Source of the DNA: Candidatus Wallbacteria bacterium | GTDB lineage: Bacteria; Muiribacteriota; UBA6191; JACPRK01 | DNA: 64,000 nucleotides | Assembly: GCA_016213845.1 (NCBI GenBank) | Contig: JACQZN010000080.1 | Span: forward strand, 1 to 64,000 | Direction of reading: 5' to 3' | Shown here: piece by piece, positions 1-8,304 of the stretch | Numbering within the stretch: the stretch's first letter is position 1 | How the letters are laid out: each line of letters begins with the position of its first letter | Program-made: the position numbers and the translations under genes | The notes under the pieces: model-generated | What the model saw: only the letters and a program-made list of their open reading frames with translations | The model's database searches: none | What the model was told of the DNA's origin: nothing

Positions 1-2218
<2,218 letters not shown>

Positions 2219-2222
2219 TAGT

Positions 2223-2355
2223 GAGTAGCGAGTAGCGAGTAGTGAGTAGTGAGTAGTGAGTAGTGAGTAGTGAGTGGCGAGCAGAAGTGCTCGCTCCAAA
2301 CCCAGCCCTGAACCCAGAATCCTGAGGCCTGAAGCCTCACCCCTCAAGCCTCAAG
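2223..2355. repeat. Heptamer-phased short tandem repeat array 1
   Basis: Between secA and prfB the sequence falls into 7-bp units. First come GAGTAGC and GAGTAGT units (2223-2271), then GAGTGGC and GAGCAGA. After a short break come CCTGAAC, CCAGAAT, CCTGAGG, CCTGAAG, CCTCACC and two CCTCAAG (2307-2355). The units change but the 7-base phase is kept within each block. It resembles the heptameric STRR repeats of cyanobacteria in kind, not in sequence. No coding potential is seen here. Confidence 0.85.
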
Positions 2356-2364
2356 CCTATCCCC

Positions 2365-3478
2365 ATGTCCATCGAAGATCTCAGACGGCAACTCGAGGAT
2401 GTCCGGCCCCGCATTGATACTCTGCGGGGCTATCTTTGACCCGGTTCGACTCGAAAGCGAGATCCAGGCCCTCGAGCAGAAGATGGCCGATCCCGGAATC
2501 TGGTCGAACCAGTCGGAGGCGACCAAGCTCTCGTCTCGGCTGAAGCTCGTGAAGAGCCAGCGCGACCAGATGCAGCGCATTCAGGGCAAGTACGACGACG
2601 TCGCGACGTTGTTCGAGATGTACCAGGAGAGCCCCGAGCAGTCGTTACTGGACGAAGCGGGCAAGAGCCTCCCGGACCTGGACGGTCTGGTGGACAAGGC
2701 CGAGAACCAGGTCTTCCTCAACGAGAAGTACGACGCGCGAAACGCCATCGTCTCGATCCACCCGGGCGCGGGCGGCACCGAGTCCTGCGACTGGGCCCAG
2801 ATGCTGATGCGGATGTTCGTCCGCTGGGCCGAGCGCGAGGGCTACGGCGTCGACACCGTGGACGTTCTGCCGGGCGAAGTCGCGGGCATCAAGAGCGCCA
2901 CGCTGATCGTGAAGGGCGAGTTCGCTTACGGCTACATGAAGTCGGAGCGCGGCGTGCACCGCCTGGTCCGGATCAGCCCGTTCGATTCCGCGGCCCGGCG
3001 CCACACGTCCTTCGTCAGCGTCGACGTCATGCCCGAGATCGAGGAGGAGATCGAGATCACGATCAACCCGACCGATCTCCGGATCGACGTCTACAGAGCC
3101 GGCGGCCCGGGCGGCCAGGGCGTGAACACCACGGACTCGGCGGTGCGCATCACGCATCTGCCGACCAATATCGTGGTCACCTGTCAGAACGAGCGCTCCC
3201 AGACCTCCAACAAGATCACGGCCATGCGCGTCCTCAAGAGCCGGCTGCTCCAGGAGGAGCTCAAGAAGCAGGAAGAGGAGATGGCCAAGCAGCGCGGCGT
3301 CAAGAAGGAGATCGCCTGGGGAAGCCAGATCCGTTCGTACGTGCTGCAGCCCTACCAGATGATCAAGGACCACCGGACCGACCTCGAAAGCCCCCTGGTC
3401 GACCGGGTGCTCGACGGCGAGATCGACGGCTTCATCCGCGCCTTCCTGAAGTGGAACGCTCACAACAGGAAGGAGTAG
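2365..3478 (+). CDS. prfB: Peptide chain release factor 2 with programmed +1 frameshift
   Basis: RF2 terminates translation at UGA and UAA. Translation starts at ATG 2365, reads 24 codons to CTT (2434-2436), meets in-frame TGA (2437-2439), and must slip +1 to continue with GAC at 2438. The joined product is about 370 residues. The codon-recognition tripeptide SPF falls at residues 204-206 and the catalytic GGQ at 249-251, within one residue of the E. coli positions. SPF rather than PxT marks it as RF2, not RF1. Reading only the long downstream frame from ATG 2399 would give a false N-terminus. Regulation is autogenous: low RF2 favours slippage at its own UGA. The coding span is 2365-2436 joined to 2438-3478. 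Confidence 0.96.
2425..2440 (+). promoter_or_regulatory. prfB programmed frameshift site
   Basis: The sequence CGGGGC-TAT-CTT-TGA-C matches the classic RF2 recoding element: slippery CTT, UGA stop followed by C, and a G-rich stretch just upstream. In E. coli the upstream element is AGGGGG, a Shine-Dalgarno mimic; here it is the weaker CGGGGC with the same spacing. The frame analysis of prfB requires this shift. Confidence 0.93.
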
Positions 3479-3548
3479 GGAGGCGCCGGGCAGAACCGCC
3501 CCGCCGCGGCGGCTCGCGGTGTCTGGGGACCCTCAGAGGCCAGCACTC

Positions 3549-4220
3549 ATGACGGCCTCCGCCATTCGGGCCCTGCACGCCGAGCTCGCGGCCAGGCTGG
3601 GTGCGGACTGGAGCACGCGATTGACTCTCGTTGCAGTCTCCAAGACGGCCACGCCCGAGCAGGTGCGGGAGGCGTTCGGGGCCGGTCAGCGGGACTTCGG
3701 CGAGAACCGGGTGCAGGAGCTGGCGCGCAAGCAACAGGCGCTGGCCGATCTCCCGATCCGCTGGCACATGATCGGGCACCTTCAGACCAACAAGGTCAGA
3801 CAGGTCGTCGGGCGGGTCGAGATGATCCAGTCGGTGGACAGTCCCAGGCTGGCCGAGGCGCTCGAGCGGGAGTGCGAGAAGCGGGACACCTTCTGCCGGG
3901 TGCTGATCGAAGTGAAGACGAGCCGGGAGCCGACCAAGCTGGGGGTGGAGCTCGACAGTGCAGAGGAGCTGGTGCGGCTTCTGGCCCGAATGCAGCGCCT
4001 GCGGCTCGAAGGGCTGATGACGATGGCCCCCTTCGAGGGCGGGGAGGAGGTGGCGCGCGTCAGCTTTCGAGCGCTTCGGGAGCTGCACGAGCGTCTTCGC
4101 GGCGATCCCGCGAGCGGTTATCGCGGCACCGTGCTCTCGATGGGAATGTCCCAGGACTGGCCCGCCGCCCTCGACGAGGGCTCGACCATGATCCGCGTCG
4201 GACGCCGCATCTTCGGGTAG
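3549..4220 (+). CDS. yggS: YggS/PROSC-family pyridoxal-phosphate-binding protein
   Basis: This small PLP carrier of alanine-racemase barrel fold is involved in vitamin B6 homeostasis and has no known catalytic activity. Family signatures seen: VAVSKTATPEQVREAF with the PLP lysine at residue 32 counted from ATG 3549, DFGENRVQEL, HMIGHLQTNKVR, SMGMSQDW and the terminal TMIRVGRRIFG. Length is 223 residues, typical. An in-frame GTG at 3519 would add ten residues but has no ribosome site, so ATG 3549 is preferred. yggS next to yggT, DivIVA and DUF167 genes is a recurrent order near division or pilus loci in many bacteria. Confidence 0.95.
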   Translation: MTASAIRALHAELAARLGADWSTRLTLVAVSKTATPEQVREAFGAGQRDFGENRVQELARKQQALADLPIRWHMIGHLQTNKVRQVVGRVEMIQSVDSPRLAEALERECEKRDTFCRVLIEVKTSREPTKLGVELDSAEELVRLLARMQRLRLEGLMTMAPFEGGEEVARVSFRALRELHERLRGDPASGYRGTVLSMGMSQDWPAALDEGSTMIRVGRRIFG

Positions 4221-4256
4221 CCGGCGGAAACCTGGGGGTCCCGGGAAATCCGGTCG

Positions 4257-4292
4257 GGAAATCCCGTGGCGTCTGCCTGTACCGGGATTTCC
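4257..4292 (+). terminator. Inverted repeat downstream of yggS, possible terminator
   Basis: GGAAATCCCG at 4257-4266 pairs perfectly with CGGGATTTCC at 4283-4292 across a 16-base loop. A further related CCGGGAAATCC lies just upstream. There is no T tract, so this may be a Rho-independent-like stem, a stabilising 3' structure or a small repeat. The call is tentative. Confidence 0.35.
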
Positions 4293-4369
4293 GGGGGCTG
4301 GGGCAGGGGCTCGGGCAAGGGCAGGGCCCGGTTCGTGTCTGCCTCACTCCTGCTGACCCCGCTCTACTG

Positions 4370-4411
4370 ACTTCCCCCTTCTCGATTCTCAATTCTCGAT
4401 TCTCGATTCTC
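4370..4411. repeat. Heptamer-phased repeat array 2
   Basis: Units in 7-bp phase: ACTTCCC, CCTTCTC, GATTCTC, AATTCTC, GATTCTC, GATTCTC. It lies in the yggS-yggT gap and shares the phase and skewed composition of the arrays at 2223-2355 and 34885-35069. Confidence 0.75.
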
Positions 4412-4448
4412 CCCCACCCCTCCTGCGACCGGGGGGGATCTGCCGTTA

Positions 4449-4478
4449 TGTTAGAATGGCGCATCGGCGCAGGCCGAT
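4449..4478 (+). promoter_or_regulatory. Possible extended -10 promoter and leader hairpin before yggT
   Basis: TGTTAGAAT at 4449-4457 resembles an extended -10 element; no good -35 is seen. Five bases downstream ATCGGC (4463-4468) pairs with GCCGAT (4473-4478) around a GCAG loop, giving a small hairpin in the leader. This is inference from motif match only. Confidence 0.3.
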
Positions 4479-4493
4479 CGCAGAGGAGTTGAG

Positions 4494-4769
4494 GTGCAGA
4501 TGTACCTGTACGGACCCAGCCCGATCGCACGGGCAGTGGATACGGCCTTCCGGATCTACCAGCTGATCCTGCTGGTACGCATACTTTGCTCCTGGTTCCC
4601 GGTGGACCGCAGGTCGAAATGGTACTGGTATCTCTACCGGGCCACGGAGCCGGTGCTGGCGCCGTTCCGGCAGTACCTGCCGCCCAGCGGCGGGGTCGAT
4701 TTCTCGCCCATCCTGGCTTTCATCGTGCTTCAGATCCTGCAGGAAATTGTCCTGCGGATCGTGGTCTGA
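4494..4769 (+). CDS. yggT: YggT-family integral membrane protein
   Basis: This small protein has two hydrophobic segments: around residues 12-38 with YQLILLVRILCSWFP, and a C-terminal helix around 68-90. The amphipathic loop TEPVLAPFRQYLPP is the family signature (TxPxLxPxRxxxP). YggT (Ycf19-like) proteins are linked to envelope or osmotic functions but have no settled biochemical role. An AGGAG site at about 4483 precedes GTG 4494; ATG 4500 is two codons in and equally possible. It starts a tight run, with the DivIVA gene 9 bases downstream and the DUF167 gene next. Confidence 0.9.
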   Translation: MQMYLYGPSPIARAVDTAFRIYQLILLVRILCSWFPVDRRSKWYWYLYRATEPVLAPFRQYLPPSGGVDFSPILAFIVLQILQEIVLRIVV

Positions 4770-4778
4770 GGGGGCTCC

Positions 4779-5369
4779 ATGGCCGGCCTGCGCATCACGC
4801 CTCTCGACATCCAGCAGCGGCAGTTTGCCCGCAAGAAGCTGGGCGGACTGGACGAGGCCGACGTCACGGAGTTCCTGAGCCGCGTCGCCCGCGACTACGA
4901 GCTGGTCTACGCGGAGAACCGCAGCCAGCGGGAGCAGCTCCAAGGGTTGCGCAATCAGCTCAAGGACTACCTCGAGAAGGAGAAGACGCTGGCCCAGACC
5001 CTGCTCTCGCTCCAGAAGACCTCGGGCGAGGTCCGGGCCAACGCCGAACGAGAGGCGGAGCTGGTGCTCAAGAGCGCCGAGCTGGATGCCGAGCGGATCG
5101 TGCAGGAGGCGCGCAACGAGGTCCGTGGGCTGACCGAGGAGATTCGCCAGCTCAAGAAGCTGAAGCGTAAGCTGAAGCTGGACTTGAAGAACGTGCTCGA
5201 CGGCTACTACGACCTGCTCAAGGACGAGGGCCGTCCGCTGGCGGCGCCGGGAGAGCCGTTGGGCGGCGTCAGTCCGCTGGTTCCGCGGGCAGCCCAGCCG
5301 GCAGAGGCCTCCGCACGGCCGTCGGCGCCGGAGCTGGCTGGCGGCCCCAAGCCCGTCAAGATGGCCTGA
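4779..5369 (+). CDS. DivIVA-domain coiled-coil protein
   Basis: The N-terminal 55 residues carry the DivIVA signature: ITPLDIQQRQFARKKLGGLD, then a helix starting ADVTEFLSRVARDYE. A long charged coiled coil follows to about residue 150, and a proline/alanine-rich tail with no fold ends the protein. DivIVA-type proteins bind curved membrane and recruit partners to poles or septa. Length is 196 residues. In Gram-negative genomes such a gene often sits, as here, between yggT and a DUF167 gene; the function of that version is not established. Likely co-transcribed with yggT. Confidence 0.9.
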   Translation: MAGLRITPLDIQQRQFARKKLGGLDEADVTEFLSRVARDYELVYAENRSQREQLQGLRNQLKDYLEKEKTLAQTLLSLQKTSGEVRANAEREAELVLKSAELDAERIVQEARNEVRGLTEEIRQLKKLKRKLKLDLKNVLDGYYDLLKDEGRPLAAPGEPLGGVSPLVPRAAQPAEASARPSAPELAGGPKPVKMA

Positions 5370-5385
5370 TCGAAGGCGCGCGCGC

Positions 5386-5754
5386 TTGGCTTCGAGTCCC
5401 GCCGATCGCCGCCGGCCCGAAACGCAGGACGCCGGCGCCCCCGCGCGGCGTGTAGCAGCCACGGCCACGGCGCAGGGCGTTCTGCTGCCCGTGAAAGTGA
5501 TTCCCCGGGCCCGCGCGGCCGGCGTGGAGGGCGAGCTCGGAGGCGCGCTCAAGCTGAAGCTGACGAGCCCGCCGGTCAACAACAAGGCCAATTCCGAGTG
5601 CCAGTCCGTGGTCGCCGAGCTCTTCGGTCTGAGGCGCGGCGACGTCGAAATCGTCCGCGGGGGCTCCAGCCGTCAAAAAACCTTGCTGCTGAGAGGGGTT
5701 TCGCTGGAGCATGTCCAGGGCACGCTGGCCCGAGTGCTGGCTGGCCGGTCCTGA
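5386..5754 (+). CDS. DUF167 (YggU) family protein
   Basis: This small basic alpha/beta protein has the DUF167 core VKVIPRARAAGVEGE, LKLKLTSPPVNNKAN and EIVRGGSSRQKTLLL. The biochemical role is unknown in all organisms. The frame opens with TTG at 5386. The conserved core begins only at about residue 28, so the N-terminal 25 residues may not be translated and the true start is uncertain. It ends the yggS-yggT-divIVA-DUF167 run, and the phosphorylase gene follows after 54 bases. Confidence 0.85.
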   Translation: MASSPADRRRPETQDAGAPARRVAATATAQGVLLPVKVIPRARAAGVEGELGGALKLKLTSPPVNNKANSECQSVVAELFGLRRGDVEIVRGGSSRQKTLLLRGVSLEHVQGTLARVLAGRS

Positions 5755-5808
5755 TCCGACCGTACCCGGAATCCGCCCCGGACCCTCTTGACCTGGAGCG
5801 AGGCGAAC

Positions 5809-6645
5809 ATGTTGACCCCAGAAAATCTCTACGACTCCGTGCAGGAGTGCGTCGCAGCCATCCGCAAGAAGACGGCACACAAGCCGTCCGTCGCGATCAT
5901 CCTGGGGACTGGCCTGGGCGGCCTGGCGCGGGAGATCGAGGTCGTGGCCGAGTTCCCGTACTCGGACTTGCCGAACTTCCCGGTTTCGACCGTTGAGAGC
6001 CATCACGGCCGGCTGCTTCTGGGCCAGCTCTCCGGCCGTCCCGTCGTGGCGATGCAGGGCCGCTTCCACTACTACGAAGGCTATGCGCCGATCGAGATCA
6101 CCTACCCGGTGCGCGTGATGAAGATGCTCGGAGCGGGCACGCTCATCTGCTCCAACGCCTGCGGGGCCGTCAACCCGCTCTACCGGCAGGGCGATCTCAT
6201 GATCCTGGCGGACCACCTGAACTTCCAGGGCGCCAATCCGCTCATAGGCAAGAACGACGAGCGCTTTGGCCCGCGCTTTCCCGACATGTCGGAGCCGTAC
6301 TCCAACGACCTGATCGCCAAAGCCGAGGAGCTGGCCCTGAAGCTCTCGATTCCAGTGCGCCAAGGGGTCTACCTGGCGCTGCAGGGCCCTAACCTGGAGA
6401 CGCGCGCGGAGTACCGGATGATCCGCACCCTGGGCGCCGACGTGGTCGGCATGTCGACGGTGCCCGAGATCCTCGTGGCCCGCCACATGGGGATGCGCAC
6501 TTTCGCCGTCAGCGTGATCACGGACATGTGCCTGCCCGACGCGCTGGCCGAGGCGAACATCACGGAGATCATCGCGACCGCCAACAAGGCCGAACCGAAG
6601 CTGACGAAGCTCCTCGCGGAGCTGGTGCGAGGGATCGACGGATGA
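5809..6645 (+). CDS. Purine nucleoside / methylthioadenosine phosphorylase (PNP family, trimeric type)
   Basis: Phosphorolysis of purine nucleosides to base and (thio)ribose-1-phosphate. Family motifs: ILGTGLGGLA (phosphate loop), SHHGRLLLGQ, MQGRFHYYEGY, NACGAVNPLY, QGPNLETRAE and MSTVPEILVARH. The purine-contacting glutamate is Glu197. The residue that is Asn243 in human PNP is here Asp239 (SVITDMCLPD). Asp at this site is typical of MTA phosphorylases and, in human PNP mutants, is known to open activity toward adenosine. The gene overlaps mtnA by ATGA, so methylthioadenosine is a plausible substrate. ATG 5809 is preferred over TTG 5788 because GAGCGAGG precedes it. Family certain, substrate inferred. 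Confidence 0.9.
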   Translation: MLTPENLYDSVQECVAAIRKKTAHKPSVAIILGTGLGGLAREIEVVAEFPYSDLPNFPVSTVESHHGRLLLGQLSGRPVVAMQGRFHYYEGYAPIEITYPVRVMKMLGAGTLICSNACGAVNPLYRQGDLMILADHLNFQGANPLIGKNDERFGPRFPDMSEPYSNDLIAKAEELALKLSIPVRQGVYLALQGPNLETRAEYRMIRTLGADVVGMSTVPEILVARHMGMRTFAVSVITDMCLPDALAEANITEIIATANKAEPKLTKLLAELVRGIDG

Positions 6646-7709
6646 TAGAAGCAATCCGCTGGTCGCGAGAGGCAGTGCTGGTCCTGGACCAGCTCCAGTT
6701 GCCTCGAAAGGTCGAATGGGTCCGTTGTGTCCGTTCCGACGAGGTGGCCGATTGCATCGCCGCCATGAAGATCCGGGGCGCGCCTGCGATTGGCGTCGCC
6801 GCCGCCATGGGGCTGGCGCTGGGCGCGCGCGAACCCGCCGCCCGGGAGGCCGTCTCGCTCGCCGACTTCTTTGCGGTCATCAGCGCGCGGATGGCGGCGA
6901 CCCGACCGACCGCAGTCAATCTCACGTGGGCCATCGGCCGCATGCAGCAGGCCTTTGCCGCCGCGTTGCCTCGCGGCCTGGAGGCCGTGCGGGCCGCCCT
7001 CGAGGAAGAAGCCCTCGAGATCGCCCGCCAGGACAGGGAGACCTGCGCGGCCATGGGCCGCCACGGAGCCACGCTCATTCCCAGGGACGCCCGCGTGCTC
7101 ACCCACTGCAACACAGGTTCGCTGGCCACCGCCGGCTCAGGCACGGCGCTGGCCGTCATCCGCGAGGCCCACGCCCGCGGCCGCGTGAAGCTCGTCTACG
7201 TCGACGAGACCCGGCCCTACCTCCAGGGGGCGCGCCTCACCGCCTGGGAGCTCGCACAGGACGGCATCCCGCAGCGTCTCATCGCTGACAGCATGGCCGC
7301 CTTCCTCATGGCGCGCGGCGAGGTCGACTTCGTGGTCCTGGGAGCCGACCGGATCGCGGCCAACGGAGACGTCGCGAACAAGATTGGCACCTATGGATTG
7401 TCCGTCCAGGCCCGCCACCACGGCGTACCCTTCTACGTTGCAGCGCCTCTTTCGACGGTCGACGTCCGCAAGGCGACGGGCGCCGGCATCCCCATCGAAG
7501 AGCGGCCCGCCCGGGAGCTCACGGAGCTCGCCGGCATCGCCATCGCCCCCGAAGGCGTCGGCGTCTGGAACCCCTCTTTCGACGTCACGCCGCACCAGCA
7601 CATCACCGGCATCATCACCGAGGTTGGCGTGCTACGCCCCCCGTACTGGCAGAGCATCCCGGAGGCCGTGCTCAAATCGGGCGAGACCTCGGGATTCTCG
7701 ACCGCCTGA
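6642..7709 (+). CDS. mtnA: S-methyl-5-thioribose-1-phosphate isomerase
   Basis: MtnA interconverts methylthioribose-1-phosphate and methylthioribulose-1-phosphate in methionine salvage. It belongs to the eIF-2B alpha/beta/delta superfamily. The catalytic pair is visible: Cys156 in THCNTGSLAT and Asp236 in VLGADRIAANGD, spaced exactly as in the B. subtilis enzyme (160/240). KIRGAPAIGVAAAMG near residue 45 is also typical. At 355 residues the length is normal. ATG 6642 overlaps the phosphorylase stop (ATGA), implying translational coupling. The upstream phosphorylase would supply the substrate. ORF-like extension upstream of 6642 is just the overlapping frame of the phosphorylase. Confidence 0.96.
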   Translation: MIEAIRWSREAVLVLDQLQLPRKVEWVRCVRSDEVADCIAAMKIRGAPAIGVAAAMGLALGAREPAAREAVSLADFFAVISARMAATRPTAVNLTWAIGRMQQAFAAALPRGLEAVRAALEEEALEIARQDRETCAAMGRHGATLIPRDARVLTHCNTGSLATAGSGTALAVIREAHARGRVKLVYVDETRPYLQGARLTAWELAQDGIPQRLIADSMAAFLMARGEVDFVVLGADRIAANGDVANKIGTYGLSVQARHHGVPFYVAAPLSTVDVRKATGAGIPIEERPARELTELAGIAIAPEGVGVWNPSFDVTPHQHITGIITEVGVLRPPYWQSIPEAVLKSGETSGFSTA

Positions 7710-7719
7710 GACCCTCGCG

Positions 7720-8274
7720 ATGCTGCAATCCCGGTATCTGCATGCGATACGCGCCGCCTCCGCGGCGCTCTTCGCGTGTGGCTTCGGGAACGCCCACCGA
7801 ACCTGGCTGTCGTTGCGTGACGGATCCGCGATGTGCACGACCCGTGACGAAGCGCTGCTCTCCGAGGCCTCCTGGGAGGACCTGGTCCAGTCGGCCGTGT
7901 TCCGCAAGGCCGGGCCAGAGGACCGACTCGCGGCGGCCTTGCCCCTGCACAGGACCCTCTTCGCGCTGACGTCGCACCGCGCCCTCATTCAGACGACCCC
8001 GCCCGGCGCACTGGCGCTGACCATCGGCGCCGCGGACGCCGTCGGGCTGCTGGCGAATCCTCCGGTGCCACTGGTGGAACCGGCTCCGGACACGCCCGCG
8101 GACCGGTTCGCCGAGCGCGTCGCCCGCGCTCTCCGGAAGGGACCTCTCGTGCTGGTCCGGGCAACCGCGGTCCTGGCGGCCGGCCAGGATCTCGAGAGCG
8201 CAGCTCGGCTCGTCTGCGAGCTGGAGGCGCGCGCCAGGCAGTGGACCACACCCCGCAAGGCCACTTGCGGTTGA
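7720..8274 (+). CDS. Degenerate class II aldolase/adducin-like protein
   Basis: A 184-residue protein that I align by eye to the class II aldolase family (FucA, MtnB). Landmarks: a GN at the start of the core, a DG turn followed by CTTRDEALL, LHRTLFALTSHRALIQTTPPGALALT in place of the segment that normally carries HTHP, and VLVRATAVLAAGQDLESAA in place of the usual R-GHG-V..G..L..A. Both zinc-binding sites (HxH and GHG) and the catalytic Glu appear lost, so it should not be a metal-dependent aldolase or dehydratase. Its place ten bases after mtnA matches where MtnB, a class II aldolase relative, would be expected. It could be a pseudoenzyme or regulatory subunit. Homology is moderate, function unknown. 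Confidence 0.6.
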   Translation: MLQSRYLHAIRAASAALFACGFGNAHRTWLSLRDGSAMCTTRDEALLSEASWEDLVQSAVFRKAGPEDRLAAALPLHRTLFALTSHRALIQTTPPGALALTIGAADAVGLLANPPVPLVEPAPDTPADRFAERVARALRKGPLVLVRATAVLAAGQDLESAARLVCELEARARQWTTPRKATCG

Positions 8275-8304
8275 CCGGACATCCCCGCATCGAGCGAGAC
8301 GACC

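Noticed and set aside
2223-2355. CRISPR array
   Set aside because: The unit is 7 bp with no spacers; no other direct-repeat/spacer arrangement or cas gene occurs in the window.
8275-8304. T-box leader upstream of ileS
   Set aside because: Only 30 bases separate ileS from the preceding gene; no specifier loop or antiterminator can fit.
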